A stretch of 24,209 nucleotides of DNA from Collinsella sp. AF20-14LB (GCF_003459505.1 NZ_QRWD01000013.1:1-24209); one strand, 5' to 3'; counted from the first letter of the stretch, positions 1 to 9,071 are shown. Notes: generated from the sequence alone by a model not told the origin. Made by a program: numbers and translations.

Positions 1-23
1 GGAGAGCACATTAAGTGCTCTCC
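1..23. repeat. Perfect 9-bp inverted repeat (hairpin)
   Basis: GGAGAGCAC and GTGCTCTCC are separated by five bases. No T-run follows on the + strand, and the - strand side is cut off by the window edge, so it may be a terminator of a gene outside the window or a stand-alone hairpin. The rest of 24-247 holds no convincing gene; a short open frame there has no ribosome binding site or recognisable protein features. Confidence 0.5.
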
Positions 24-157
24 GGCTCGTGCGGAACTCGCGATCGACCTTATATGTCTGCCGCCCGGCGGCGGGGCTCCCGCACATCTCAACCTTGGCT
101 GGGTTCTGGCTCAGTGGCAGTCGCTTCGCTTCTGCCCGCCTTGGTTGGTGTGGCGGT

Positions 158-187
158 TTGGCGTTGGAGCGGTTCTTTTTCTGATAT
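158..187 (+). promoter_or_regulatory. Weak candidate promoter for the methyltransferase
   Basis: TTGGCG at 158-163 and TGATAT at 182-187 are separated by 18 bases, about 60 bases before the chosen GTG start. Matches to consensus are partial, so this is tentative. Confidence 0.3.
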
Positions 188-247
188 ATGCTGGTTGCGG
201 CTCTTCTTTTGGGAGGAGTCGCTTTTTTGTTGCTAGGAGGTTGGCCC

Positions 248-1135
248 GTGGTTGATGGGGAGATTCGTTCTGAGCTGCTTGCTGCGGATTGGAATGGCGA
301 ATGGATGCGTCTGCAGGCCGCTCGGCATCGGGCTGATGATTCTTTTGAATGGGATAAGCGAGCTCGACATTTTCGACCTCTTGAGACTGCCCCTTATGCT
401 CGGGATTTTATGAAATTGCTGGCTCTTGAGCCTGGTGAGTCGGTGCTCGATATGGGGTGTGGAGCTGGGTCGATTGCCATTCCGCTTGCTCAGGCTGGGC
501 ATCCTGTGATTGCTGCTGACTTTTCCCCTGCTATGTTAGGCACGCTTGATGCTGGTATTGAGTACTATGGGCTCGAGGATCGCATTACGCCGCTTGAGCT
601 CGCTTGGGATGATGATTGGGATTTGGTTGGACCGGTCGCGAAAGCGGTGGATGTTGCCTTTGCCAGTCGGTCGGTTACGACGACCAATCTAAAAGATGCG
701 CTTGCCAAGCTCGACCGCACGGCTCGTCGGCGTTGTGCTGTCACGATGGTCGCCAACTCCAGCCCGCGCTATGATCTGCACTTGATGAACGCTATCGGCG
801 CCTCGGTTACCTGCAGCAATGGCTTTGTGTACGCCTTCAACATCCTCATTCAGATGGGTGCCCTGCCGCAGGTCACGTACTTTGAATCGCCGCGTCGCGA
901 TACCTTCGACAGCCTTGAGGCAGGCGTGGCGGACTTCTCCCGCATGCTCGAGCACGGTAACGAGGATAAGATCGACCGTCTGCGCGTCTACGTCGCTCAG
1001 CATATGATTGAAAATCCCCATGCCGGCGAGCCAGGGTCCAAGGGCGTGCCGCAGGGGCGCTACATGCTCGACCACGTCCGCAAGGTCCGTTGGGCGTTTA
1101 TTGCATGGGAGCCGGTCTCTTCGAGCCGTCCATAG
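248..1135 (+). CDS. Class I SAM-dependent methyltransferase
   Basis: Predicted to transfer a methyl group from S-adenosylmethionine; the acceptor cannot be told from sequence. A Rossmann-type motif I, VLDMGCGAGS, lies near residues 66-75, followed by a beta2 acidic end (AADFSPAML) typical of the Methyltransf_11/25 group. I chose the GTG at 248 because AGGAGG at 235-240 lies seven bases before it; an in-frame ATG at 188 would add a 20-residue hydrophobic leader but has no comparable site. The product is 295 residues. Codon choice changes part way: the first half uses many T-ending codons (GCT, GAT, TTT), the second half mostly C/G-ending codons like the neighbours. No operon partner is visible; yhbY begins 181 bases later. 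Confidence 0.85.
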   Translation: MVDGEIRSELLAADWNGEWMRLQAARHRADDSFEWDKRARHFRPLETAPYARDFMKLLALEPGESVLDMGCGAGSIAIPLAQAGHPVIAADFSPAMLGTLDAGIEYYGLEDRITPLELAWDDDWDLVGPVAKAVDVAFASRSVTTTNLKDALAKLDRTARRRCAVTMVANSSPRYDLHLMNAIGASVTCSNGFVYAFNILIQMGALPQVTYFESPRRDTFDSLEAGVADFSRMLEHGNEDKIDRLRVYVAQHMIENPHAGEPGSKGVPQGRYMLDHVRKVRWAFIAWEPVSSSRP

Positions 1136-1275
1136 ACCGCTTTCGGCCGCCGTACACGTCCGCCTGCAACCCGCGTTGTTCTCCCGTTCGGCATCCGCAT
1201 TCTTTGCGAACTGGGCAAACGCGCCCCACACCGCGCCGTTCCTGCGCTATCGTGGGACAGCTCACGTAGATTTAG

Positions 1276-1290
1276 GCCCCGTCGCGGGGC
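1276..1290 (+). repeat. Small GC-rich hairpin in the yhbY leader
   Basis: GCCCCG and CGGGGC pair perfectly around a TCG loop, 26 bases before the yhbY start. No T-run follows, so it is not an obvious terminator. It may be a leader hairpin; function unknown. Confidence 0.4.
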
Positions 1291-1316
1291 GCCCCATACA
1301 TAGAAAGCGAGAACCC

Positions 1317-1616
1317 ATGGCACTGACAGGAGCCCAGGTCAAGCAGCTTCGCAGCATGGCCCATCACCTCAACCCCGCCATCATCATCGGTAAGTCCGAT
1401 GTCAACGAGGGCACCGTCGAGCAGACGGTCGCCTACCTGGAGAAGCACGAGCTCGTTAAGTGCTCCGTGCTCGATGGCTCCAGTCTTTCCGCCCGCGAGG
1501 CCGCCGAAGAGCTCGCTGAGCGTTGCCACGCCGAGGTCGTCCAGGTCATCGGCCGCAAGTTCTCGCTGTATCGCGAGTCCTCGCGCAAGGACATCGAGAA
1601 GATCAAGCTCGTCTAA
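1317..1616 (+). CDS. yhbY: YhbY-type CRM-domain RNA-binding protein
   Basis: A 99-residue protein covering essentially a whole CRM domain, as in E. coli YhbY, which associates with the large-subunit ribosome precursor. Family hallmarks are visible: an N-terminal LRSMAHHLNP stretch, the glycine-containing IIIGKSDVNEGTV loop, then HELVKCSVLDG and the C-terminal VVQVIGRKFSLYR strand. The longer open frame upstream is not used: its first 103 codons look like non-coding intergenic DNA, and the ATG at 1317 matches the family N-terminus. The ribosome binding site is weak (AAGCGAGAA). The gene ends just before an intrinsic terminator, so it is probably monocistronic. Confidence 0.92.
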   Translation: MALTGAQVKQLRSMAHHLNPAIIIGKSDVNEGTVEQTVAYLEKHELVKCSVLDGSSLSAREAAEELAERCHAEVVQVIGRKFSLYRESSRKDIEKIKLV

Positions 1617-1654
1617 GAGCCAATGATCCGGCGAGCCAACACATAGCAAGCTTA

Positions 1655-1686
1655 CGGGTGCCCAAGTACTTCGGGCGCCCGTTTTT
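1655..1686 (+). terminator. Intrinsic terminator after yhbY
   Basis: CGGGTGCCC at 1655-1663 pairs with GGGCGCCCG at 1673-1681 (one G-T wobble) and TTTTT follows at once. The T-run overlaps the stop codon of the convergent regulator gene. Confidence 0.85.
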
Positions 1687-4684
1687 ATCGCTCGACCAGC
1701 ACGCGATTGAGCCGCCCCTCCACCAAGCGCTCGTATAGATGCCGCGTCTCGGGCTCGGGCACGCCATTGACCTGTTCCCTCAGATGATGCATATGCCCGC
1801 TGTACAGCTCGACGATATCGCGCCGCCGCCCCGCCGCACTGTAGACGCGCATGGCACAGCGCACCATATCCTCGCGCGCCGTTTCCTGCCGAAGCCCCGA
1901 CTCCGCCAGCCAAATCGCCGACTGCAGATCGTTTTCTTCTAGAGCGGCATTTGCTCCCTTAATCATGCAATCGATGTACTTTGACTGCATAATGCGTCGC
2001 ATACGCAAAAAGTAGGTGGGGTTACAGCCATTGGGAACATACAGCGGCCCGGCATAAAGCTGCTCAATCTTAAGGCACAGCTCAACTAAATGGGGCCCGC
2101 GCGCACCCGTGCGATTTCCCAAAACCTCGCGGCTTATCTGGTCAAACAGCCGTACATCAGTCTTGACGTAGTCGCCGTTGAGTCCGATGCATTCATTTTG
2201 GATGAGCACACACGACTTGCCATCCGGCGTCGGTCCCAAAGCCGACCGCAAGCGCGATATCGTCGAGTACAGGTTGTTGCGGGCGCTATTGAACTCGGCA
2301 TGGGGCCACAGCTCCATGGCCAGCGTCTCACGATCGACGAGCGCATCCATGCCCAGCGCAAGCCGCTCGGCAAGTGTCGCCGCCTTCTTGCGGCGCCACA
2401 TTTTGTCCGTGATGGGAAACCCGTCGCGCTCGGCGCGAAACGCCCCAAACATGCGAATCTCGATATGGTCGATGGTATCAACGGCTTCAACCTCGCCGGC
2501 CTGGAACAGGCGCTCGCCTTCCCCTTCCAAATCGTCGCGCAGCGAGTACCGCGACAGCTCGCGCACGGGAAGCTTCTTGCGAATCCTGGTCGCCGGCTCG
2601 CCCAGACAATGCATGGCAAGGCGCGCAAAGAGCCGATACGATGGCCCTAGAATCCCCGCACGATTCATGGACATCCAGGCCGCAAGATCGCTGTCTCGGC
2701 CCGCACAGGCCAAATGCAGCGCCACCATCCAGGCCTCCGCTCCACCAACCTGCGTCTGGCTTATATCGAGCAACTCCGCTTCCTCGCGCACCGAAACCAT
2801 CGAGGTGTTACGCAGATACGCCGCGCGCTCCAACAGCAATGCGTTATCGCGCATGTACGCAATCGACTCCTCGGCAAGTTTGAGCACTTGGACCGCACGG
2901 AACTTTGCATTAACCGGCCGTCCCTCTGCCAGCGACTGCCAGCCTTCTAGCAACAGGCCAAACAGCTGAATCTGGTTGTCGCGCATGCGCACGGCAAAAC
3001 GATCGAGCTCGTTGAATGCCGCGTCGTCGGTTACCGGCAAGCCGGAAAGGAGCCGCCGTGCCGCCAACACCATGCGCACCCAGATAGCCATCGCCTTAAG
3101 CCCACGTACGTCGAGCGCCTCCCGCACCACCGTCATCTCGTCGTCGCGCTCGTCGGTTCCCGCAAACGACCCGTCAAAAAGCTCCACCAGCATGCTGTCG
3201 GCCCGTATAACAATCCCCGCGATGTCGAGCTCGCAGTCGTAGGCCTTGCTCGTTTTGAGCTGCTGTAGAACGCCGCCGTCATCTCCCCGCTCGGTCAGGC
3301 AGCGCTTGACCTCGATATGCGCGGACAACATATCGAGTGCGGTATGGGATGTCTCGATTTCTGGCACGGTCAGGTTCGTAGGAAGCCCAAGCCCGTTGTC
3401 CCCATAGCAAACAGCCGTCAGTGTCTGGGCCACCCTCCATGAAACAGGGTCTATTTCGCAGGCCGCCCGTTCGCCCCCGCGCTCGATGACCGATGCCATA
3501 TAGCGAGCGAGCTTTGTATTGGACACGCTGACCGCTGCCAGATATACGCCAAGCGCCTCGGCAGGCGTTGGCTCTGGAGCCGGATCCTCGGCATCGATCG
3601 TGCCCAGCGCTGCTCGGCAGATATCGGCCCCGTGCCCCGTCAGAGCCAGATCGACCCCATACTGCCCAGCAAGTTCAAGGACCGCATCACGGTCCAAAAA
3701 GGCGTCCGCCAGGCCCATCGCCGCATCGCATCGGCCCGCCTTAAGCAAAATCCGGGCCGCCCTCGGAACAAGTTCGGGGCGAACCTCGGCCACCAACTTA
3801 CGCAAGCGCAAGCGTCCGTTATCCTCCGTGCCCAGACACGTAAAACTCCGCTCGGCGGGGTCCAAGCCAAAGATCGGGTAGTCGCGTACGAAGTAGGACT
3901 GGTCGACCATCGATAGCCTCACCCCGCAAGCCTCGAGTTCTGCGATATTGCCCTCGCCCATCAAAATCATGAGACATGCCACGCAAAACAGTGCATTATT
4001 GTCGAGCGAAGCCAAGTCGACAAGTGCCGCGCCATATACGTTGACAATCTCGTTTTCGAGCAGACCGGCTACGTCGCCTTGGCCATACAGACCCGTCTGC
4101 AATGCCGAAACGAGCTCGGGCACGCCCTGCGTGAGCTGATAAAAGTCGAGCGATGTGCTGATCGAAAACGCCGATGCCCACGCCGAATACTCATAGGCAT
4201 GCACCTTGAGCATCTGCGCATTGATCTTAACCGAATCGCCCAGCCCATGAATCAGTTGACGATTTGAAGGACGGCAGGAGATAAAGACCCCCACCCCCAT
4301 AGCGCGCAGGCCGCGAATCCTGTCGATGAGGTCTTCGGTATCGTGCTGATCGAGGTTTGGCACATTATCAATCGCGATAAGGGAGTGCGGTTTGTCTTTG
4401 AGTTCTTCGGTAACCACCTCGAGCTGCATAAACACCTCGCGCCCAGTGGCGCGATCGGCCTCGATAATCCGCACGGGGCCTCGCGTCGGGTCGCATTTAA
4501 CCTCATGGGTGTACTGCAGCAGCACCGAGGTCTTCCCAAACCCGTCGGGCGCATAAAGAACCACGATGCCGGCCTTTCGGCCCTTGGCGAGAAGCTCATT
4601 CATCAAGCGTTCGCGTCGCACCATATAGCCACCGCCCAGCGGCATCAGCTCGAGGTCGTCCATACTGCCCAAATCGTTTACCAT
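1685..4684 (-). CDS. Large STAND-type ATPase regulator with winged-helix and BTAD domains
   Basis: A 999-residue protein. The N-terminus has a P-loop, APDGFGKTS (residues 45-53), and a likely Walker B, SLIAID (101-106), as in MalT/AfsR-like signal-transduction ATPases. A long alpha-helical middle follows with no clear motif. The C-terminus from about 740 resembles a SARP/OmpR-type winged helix (MFGAF opening, ELWPHAEFNSARNNLY core) followed by a bacterial transcriptional activator (BTAD) helical domain to the end. The usual AfsR order places the DNA-binding part first, so the order here is MalT-like. ATG at 4684 is supported by GAGGAG five bases upstream. It is transcribed alone and converges on yhbY. 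The inducer and target genes cannot be inferred. Confidence 0.85.
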   Translation of the reverse strand: MVNDLGSMDDLELMPLGGGYMVRRERLMNELLAKGRKAGIVVLYAPDGFGKTSVLLQYTHEVKCDPTRGPVRIIEADRATGREVFMQLEVVTEELKDKPHSLIAIDNVPNLDQHDTEDLIDRIRGLRAMGVGVFISCRPSNRQLIHGLGDSVKINAQMLKVHAYEYSAWASAFSISTSLDFYQLTQGVPELVSALQTGLYGQGDVAGLLENEIVNVYGAALVDLASLDNNALFCVACLMILMGEGNIAELEACGVRLSMVDQSYFVRDYPIFGLDPAERSFTCLGTEDNGRLRLRKLVAEVRPELVPRAARILLKAGRCDAAMGLADAFLDRDAVLELAGQYGVDLALTGHGADICRAALGTIDAEDPAPEPTPAEALGVYLAAVSVSNTKLARYMASVIERGGERAACEIDPVSWRVAQTLTAVCYGDNGLGLPTNLTVPEIETSHTALDMLSAHIEVKRCLTERGDDGGVLQQLKTSKAYDCELDIAGIVIRADSMLVELFDGSFAGTDERDDEMTVVREALDVRGLKAMAIWVRMVLAARRLLSGLPVTDDAAFNELDRFAVRMRDNQIQLFGLLLEGWQSLAEGRPVNAKFRAVQVLKLAEESIAYMRDNALLLERAAYLRNTSMVSVREEAELLDISQTQVGGAEAWMVALHLACAGRDSDLAAWMSMNRAGILGPSYRLFARLAMHCLGEPATRIRKKLPVRELSRYSLRDDLEGEGERLFQAGEVEAVDTIDHIEIRMFGAFRAERDGFPITDKMWRRKKAATLAERLALGMDALVDRETLAMELWPHAEFNSARNNLYSTISRLRSALGPTPDGKSCVLIQNECIGLNGDYVKTDVRLFDQISREVLGNRTGARGPHLVELCLKIEQLYAGPLYVPNGCNPTYFLRMRRIMQSKYIDCMIKGANAALEENDLQSAIWLAESGLRQETAREDMVRCAMRVYSAAGRRRDIVELYSGHMHHLREQVNGVPEPETRHLYERLVEGRLNRVLVER

Positions 4685-5072
4685 GCCCGCTCCTCAACTC
4701 GACCGTATGGACACTGTAACCGCAAGACCATACAAGCCGCGCTATGAATAGAGCGACCTTGTGTTCTAGGTTGTCTTTTGGTACGCAAGCGGCAAGTTTT
4801 TGTACAGCGAGGGCCGATTGTTATTAATCCCCCGACTAATCGGTCTTTAAGCAGGTAAATGAGCTTGTCAGCTTGTCCCATCTAAGCGGCAGTGTAACGC
4901 AAATGAACAAGGTTCAGCTATGTCATTCAACTCGCCTAGCACCCGCTACCGTCTACGACCTTTTAGTGGCATTTTTGCATAGAATCTGGTATGGAATGAA
5001 TCAAGCTGTTGGGCATCCGGCATTCGTCAAGCTTGCGGCAAGATTTTGGTCAAGCGGGCGGAGAGGGATAAC
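4685..5072. other. Intergenic region between the regulator and nagB
   Basis: About 390 bases upstream of the leftward regulator and downstream of nagB. It is more AT-rich than its surroundings and should contain the regulator promoter, but no hexamer pair stands out. A + strand open frame here (4873-5232) runs through the nagB terminator and into nagB antisense, so I do not accept it as a gene. Confidence 0.6.
4832..4843. promoter_or_regulatory. 12-bp palindrome upstream of the regulator gene
   Basis: CCGACTAATCGG is nearly self-complementary, and a further CCGATT half-site lies at 4814-4819. Placed about 150 bases before the regulator start, it could be an operator, possibly for self-regulation. 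This rests on symmetry and position alone. Confidence 0.3.
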
Positions 5073-5098
5073 AAAAAGGCCCCCGCAAAGCGGAGGCC
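5073..5098 (-). terminator. Intrinsic terminator after nagB
   Basis: Read leftward, GGCCTCCGC pairs with GCGGGGGCC (one wobble) around a TTT loop and is followed by TTTTTG. It sits about 35 bases beyond the nagB stop codon. Confidence 0.85.
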
Positions 5099-5132
5099 TT
5101 AGGCAAGGCTATGTCGAGATGCAGGATTCGCG

Positions 5133-5861
5133 CTACTCGCAGAGCGAAAGGGCGGCCTCGTCGGCAACGACAACGCAGTTGGTGTGCAGCTGCAGGATCG
5201 AAGCCGGGCACGCGGGCGTAACCGGACCATAGCACATGTCATGCACGGCCTGAGCCTTGGCCTCGCCGTTGGCGACGACTAGGATCATGCGGGCATACAT
5301 GATGGTCTGGGTACCCATGGTGTAGGCCTGACGGGGAACATCGTCGATGCTGTCGAACAGGCGGCTGTTGGCCTGAATGGTGCTCTCGGTGAGGTCGACG
5401 CAGTGCGTGCCCTTGGAGAAGTGGTCATCGGGCTCGTTGAAACCAATGTGGCCGTTGTTGCCAATGCCGAGCAGCTGCAGATCCGGGTAACCGGCGGCGG
5501 CGACGATCTTGTCGTACTCAGAGCAGGCAGCGGCGGCGTCGGGGTTGGAACCGTCGGGCACATGCGTGTTGTTCAGGTCGATGTTGATGTGATCGAAGAA
5601 GTTCTCACGCATGAAGTAGTGATAGCTCTGGGGATCGTCGTGCGAAAGGCCGCGATACTCGTCCAGGTTGTAAGTGCTGACCTCGGCAAAGTCGACGTCG
5701 CCCTTCTCGTACCAAGCAGCGAGCTGCTTGTAGGCACCGATCGGGGTGGAGCCGGTGGCAAGACCCAGCACGCAATCGGGCTTGAGGATAACCTGCGCCG
5801 AGATGATATTGGCGGCCTTGCGGCTCATATCCTCGTAGTCTTTAGCTTTAATGATCTTCAT
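5133..5861 (-). CDS. nagB: Glucosamine-6-phosphate deaminase
   Basis: Converts glucosamine 6-phosphate to fructose 6-phosphate and ammonia, feeding amino sugars into glycolysis. The 242-residue length fits the hexamer-forming or monomeric NagB family. Visible motifs are the phosphate loop ATGSTP (35-40), YNLDEY with the catalytic Asp67, and GIGNNGHIGFNEP (132-144) with His138 and Glu143. The position that is Asp141 in E. coli is Asn136 here, as in Gram-positive NagB proteins. Start: ATG at 5861 has AAAGGA seven bases upstream; the longer open frame upstream is intergenic. It is the last of a leftward series glmM, crr, nagB and may have its own promoter, since 270 bases separate it from crr. 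Confidence 0.95.
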   Translation of the reverse strand: MKIIKAKDYEDMSRKAANIISAQVILKPDCVLGLATGSTPIGAYKQLAAWYEKGDVDFAEVSTYNLDEYRGLSHDDPQSYHYFMRENFFDHINIDLNNTHVPDGSNPDAAAACSEYDKIVAAAGYPDLQLLGIGNNGHIGFNEPDDHFSKGTHCVDLTESTIQANSRLFDSIDDVPRQAYTMGTQTIMYARMILVVANGEAKAQAVHDMCYGPVTPACPASILQLHTNCVVVADEAALSLCE

Positions 5862-6061
5862 TACGCGTCCTTTCTCGTACAAGAGAGGCAAGGCTCCCCT
5901 TACAAGCACTTGCCCGCGGCCCGCGTCGGCCGCAACCAACGTGTGCGGCCACCAGGGCGAGGTCGCGTAATGTATGTGTCTCGTGTCTAGCCGCGTCGAG
6001 GCCCCTGCCCGTCCACGGTGACCCAAAGCCGTTTAGCTTCGGACAAATCCCATCTTGCCAC

Positions 6062-6091
6062 GGAGGGCGCCCTCTTTCAAGGGCGCCCTCC
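6062..6091. repeat. Perfect 12-bp inverted repeat between crr and nagB
   Basis: GGAGGGCGCCCT and AGGGCGCCCTCC flank a six-base loop. It lies about 45 bases past the crr stop codon and would form a very stable hairpin, but no T-run follows on either strand. It could be a terminator without a U-tract or an mRNA 3'-end stabiliser that lets crr and nagB be expressed separately. Confidence 0.6.
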
Positions 6092-6133
6092 ATAAACGTG
6101 TTTGAATTGTAGGCTAATGGCCACGTGCACTTA

Positions 6134-6631
6134 CTAGCGCTCGCGAGCAACGATGAGCTGGTCCATCTCTTCGACATGCGCACCAACGGAGCCCTTGATA
6201 CTCGAGAACTCAACGGAGTTGCACACCAAGATGGGAACCGTCACATCGTAGCCCTCGGCAGCAATTGCCTCGCGATCGAACTCGATGAGCACGTCACCCT
6301 TATGGACGACATCGCCCACCTGTGCATGCACGCTAAAATGCTTGCCCTCAAGCTGAACAGTGTCCAAGCCAACGTGGATGAGCACGTCTAGGCCATCGAC
6401 CGTGTTGAGCGCAACGGCGTGACCCGTGGGAAAAATGGCCTCGACCTTGGCGCCTGCCGGCGCAATCACACGCGTGCCGGTAGGCTGAATCGCCACGCCC
6501 TGGCCCAAAAGGCCGGTGGCAAATGTCTGGTCATTGACCTCGGACAACGGAATGACGTCGCCCGAGATGGGAGCATCCAGCGTAAGAACTCGTCCACGCA
6601 TACCAAAAGACCTTAGGACTTTAGTGAACAT
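6134..6631 (-). CDS. crr: Glucose-type PTS EIIA phosphocarrier
   Basis: A stand-alone 165-residue EIIA-Glc domain that passes phosphate from HPr to a sugar EIIB, acting in the cytosol. The active-site histidine is His86 in LIHVGLDTV; the second conserved histidine is His71 in PTGHAVAL, both at family positions. I chose ATG at 6631 (GAGGGGG upstream) over a TTG seven codons earlier, whose extra residues are encoded by the ribosome binding site. In Gram-positive bacteria this domain is often fused to EIICB; here it is separate, and no EIIBC gene is in the window. Its place between glmM and nagB suggests a link with glucose or amino-sugar uptake. Confidence 0.88.
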   Translation of the reverse strand: MFTKVLRSFGMRGRVLTLDAPISGDVIPLSEVNDQTFATGLLGQGVAIQPTGTRVIAPAGAKVEAIFPTGHAVALNTVDGLDVLIHVGLDTVQLEGKHFSVHAQVGDVVHKGDVLIEFDREAIAAEGYDVTVPILVCNSVEFSSIKGSVGAHVEEMDQLIVARER

Positions 6632-6672
6632 GCTCCCCCTCGGACATACCAATCAATCAAAATAGCTTTAAC

Positions 6673-6702
6673 AGTTTACCACTTGGCACCCGTTTTTGAC
6701 CA
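6673..6702 (-). promoter_or_regulatory. Candidate promoter for crr
   Basis: Leftward TGGTCA (-35) and TAAACT (-10) with an 18-base spacer lie between the glmM stop and the crr start. Each hexamer matches consensus at four of six positions. Confidence 0.35.
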
Positions 6703-8040
6703 TTAGGGAAGTTCGCGCTTGACAACCTCGACGATGTCGTCGACAACACGCTGAGTGAGCTCGTGCGTCTCCGCCTCGGCCATAACACGGACCAGCGGCT
6801 CGGTACCGCTCGGGCGCACCAGAATGCGGCCGCGGCCGTCAAGCTCCTTCTCGGCGGCAGCGACGGCGTCCCAAATGGGCTGGCAATCGTCCAGGCCGGC
6901 CTTGTTGTCGGAATGCACGTTGACGAGTACCTGCGGGTACTTCTTCATGATGCCGGCAAGATCGGTGAGGGTACGACCGGTGCGCTTGAGCACGGCCAGC
7001 AGCTGCAGAGCCGTCACCAGGCCGTCACCGGTGGTGTTGTGCTCCAGGAAGATGATGTGGCCGGACTGTTCGCCGCCGATGACGGCGCCATCCGCGAGCA
7101 TGCGCTCCAAAACGTAGCGGTCACCCACGGCGGTCTGAACCATCTCGAAGCCCTGCTCCTTCATAGCGATGGAGAAGCCAAGGTTGCACATGACGGTCGA
7201 GACGATCTCGGAGTTGGCGAGCTTGCCGCGGGCGGCGAGGTCAGAACCGCAGATAGCCAGGATGTAGTCACCGTCGATCTCATTGCCCTCGCCGTCGACG
7301 AACAGCACGCGGTCGGCGTCGCCGTCGTGGGCCAGGCCGATGTCAGCATGGGTGCGCAGCACGAGCTCGCGCAGGGGCTCAAGGTGAGTGGAGCCGCACT
7401 CAACGTTAATGTCGGTGCCGCAGTAATCGGTGTTGATGGCATGGACCGTGGCGCCCAGGCGCTGCAGCGCAGCGGGCGTGGTCTGGCAGGAAGCACCGTG
7501 ACCGCAGTCGACGGCAACAACCAGGCCATCGAGCTTAAGGCCGTCGAGCGTGCTGATGGCATGATCGACATAGGCCTTGCGGGCGTCTTTCATCTTGATG
7601 ATGTGACCCACACAGGCGCCGGTCGGCAGCGTGTCGGCAGCCATGGCCTCCTCGGACATGACCCAGGCGCTGATCTCTTCCTCGACAGCATCGGGAAGCT
7701 TCATGCCCTTGCGGCTAAAGAACTTGATGCCGTTGAACTCCGGCGGATTATGCGAAGCGGAGATGACGATGCCGCCGTCGAGCTCGTTTTGGACGGTGAG
7801 CAGCGCCACGGCCGGCGTAGGGATAACGCCGCAGCAATGCGGACGGCCGCCCTCTGCCATAATGCCAGCGGTCAGAGCACTCTCGAGCATGGTACCCGAA
7901 AGGCGCGTGTCGCGGCCGATGCAGATGTCCGGGCCAAGGAACTTGGTCGCCGCGCGGCCCAGGCGAAACGCGAGGTCGCACGAGAGGTCGGCATTGGCGA
8001 CGCCACGGACGCCGTCGGTACCGAAGATGTTCTGGGGCAT
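6703..8040 (-). CDS. glmM: Phosphoglucosamine mutase
   Basis: Interconverts glucosamine 6-phosphate and glucosamine 1-phosphate for UDP-GlcNAc and peptidoglycan synthesis. The 445-residue length is typical. Domain landmarks in order: FGTDGVRG at residues 6-13, the phosphoserine loop ISASHNP with Ser96, the Mg-binding DGDADR at 239-244, the sugar-binding GGEQSGHI loop, and the phosphate-binding RPSGTEP at 409-415. ATG at 8040 has AAGGAG upstream. It lies just after the rpsI terminator, and crr follows 71 bases after its stop. NagB and GlmM compete for the same substrate, so their closeness makes metabolic sense. Confidence 0.97.
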   Translation of the reverse strand: MPQNIFGTDGVRGVANADLSCDLAFRLGRAATKFLGPDICIGRDTRLSGTMLESALTAGIMAEGGRPHCCGVIPTPAVALLTVQNELDGGIVISASHNPPEFNGIKFFSRKGMKLPDAVEEEISAWVMSEEAMAADTLPTGACVGHIIKMKDARKAYVDHAISTLDGLKLDGLVVAVDCGHGASCQTTPAALQRLGATVHAINTDYCGTDINVECGSTHLEPLRELVLRTHADIGLAHDGDADRVLFVDGEGNEIDGDYILAICGSDLAARGKLANSEIVSTVMCNLGFSIAMKEQGFEMVQTAVGDRYVLERMLADGAVIGGEQSGHIIFLEHNTTGDGLVTALQLLAVLKRTGRTLTDLAGIMKKYPQVLVNVHSDNKAGLDDCQPIWDAVAAAEKELDGRGRILVRPSGTEPLVRVMAEAETHELTQRVVDDIVEVVKRELP

Positions 8041-8089
8041 AGGATCGCTCCTTCCCTAGCAGGCGATATACAACCGCCCGCCCTAGTCG

Positions 8090-8132
8090 AAAAAGAAAAG
8101 CGGGACCCGCCGAGGAATCGGCAGGCCCCGCT
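8090..8132 (-). terminator. Intrinsic terminator after rpsI
   Basis: Read leftward, a stem opening with AGCGGG-type pairing (AGCGGGGCC against GGTCCCGCT with an internal CCG/CGG arm) is followed by TTTTCTTTTT. It ends the rplM-rpsI operon before glmM. Confidence 0.85.
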
Positions 8133-8163
8133 TGTACATTGTATCTCGAAAGGAGATAAAACC

Positions 8164-8559
<396 letters not shown>

Positions 8560-8561
8560 CT

Positions 8562-9005
8562 TTAAGCCTCCAGCTCAATCTTCGTGGGGTTCTGGGCAGC
8601 ATGCGGATGCTCGGCACCAGCGTAGACCTTAAGCTTGGTCATCTGGGCACGGCCGAGGGTGGTCTTGGGCAGCATACCGCGAACGGCGCGCTCGATGACC
8701 TTCTCCGGGTGCTTCTCCATAGCCTGGCGGAAGCTCTCAGCCTTGAGGCCGCCGTTGTAGCCGCTGTGGCGATAATAGGTCTTCGTGTCGGCCTTGTTAC
8801 CGGTAAGCTGGACCTTATCGGCGTTGATGACGACAACGAAGTCGCCGCAGTCGCTGTTGGGCGTGAACTGGGGCTTGTTCTTACCGCGCAGGATCATTGC
8901 GATCTGGGTGGCAAGACGGCCCAGGACAGCACCATCGGCGTCGACGAGAACCCAGTTGCGCTGGACCTCGCCCTGCTTGGCGTAGTGAGTCGATTTCGAA
9001 ATCAC
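8562..9005 (-). CDS. rplM: 50S ribosomal protein L13
   Basis: A 147-residue L13, an early-assembly large-subunit protein. Recognisable stretches are [15 protein letters not shown] near the N-terminus, the [12 protein letters not shown] strand, [10 protein letters not shown] and MLPKTTLGR. The start is a GTG at 9005, preceded by a strong GGAGGAG at five to six bases; no in-frame ATG fits the family N-terminus better. It is first in the two-gene rplM-rpsI operon and has a clear promoter upstream. Confidence 0.97.
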   Translation of the reverse strand: MISKSTHYAKQGEVQRNWVLVDADGAVLGRLATQIAMILRGKNKPQFTPNSDCGDFVVVINADKVQLTGNKADTKTYYRHSGYNGGLKAESFRQAMEKHPEKVIERAVRGMLPKTTLGRAQMTKLKVYAGAEHPHAAQNPTKIELEA

Positions 9006-9037
9006 TTAGACTCCTCCATGTACAGTACGTGTTGTTA

Positions 9038-9057
9038 CAGAGATTCACGGGGCTCTG
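9038..9057 (-). repeat. Small hairpin in the rplM leader
   Basis: Leftward CAGAG and CTCTG pair around a ten-base loop within the leader between promoter and rplM start. It might be part of an autogenous L13 control site, but it does not clearly match a known leader structure. Confidence 0.3.
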
Positions 9058-9071
9058 CAAGTAACCCGTCC

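Noticed and set aside
4873..5232. 119-codon + strand frame between the regulator and nagB
   Set aside because: It passes through the nagB terminator and into nagB antisense, with no ribosome binding site or domain.
8149..8160. AAAGGAGATAAAAC-like ribosome binding site on the + strand after rpsI
   Set aside because: No + strand gene follows; it lies in the 3' region of the leftward rpsI gene.
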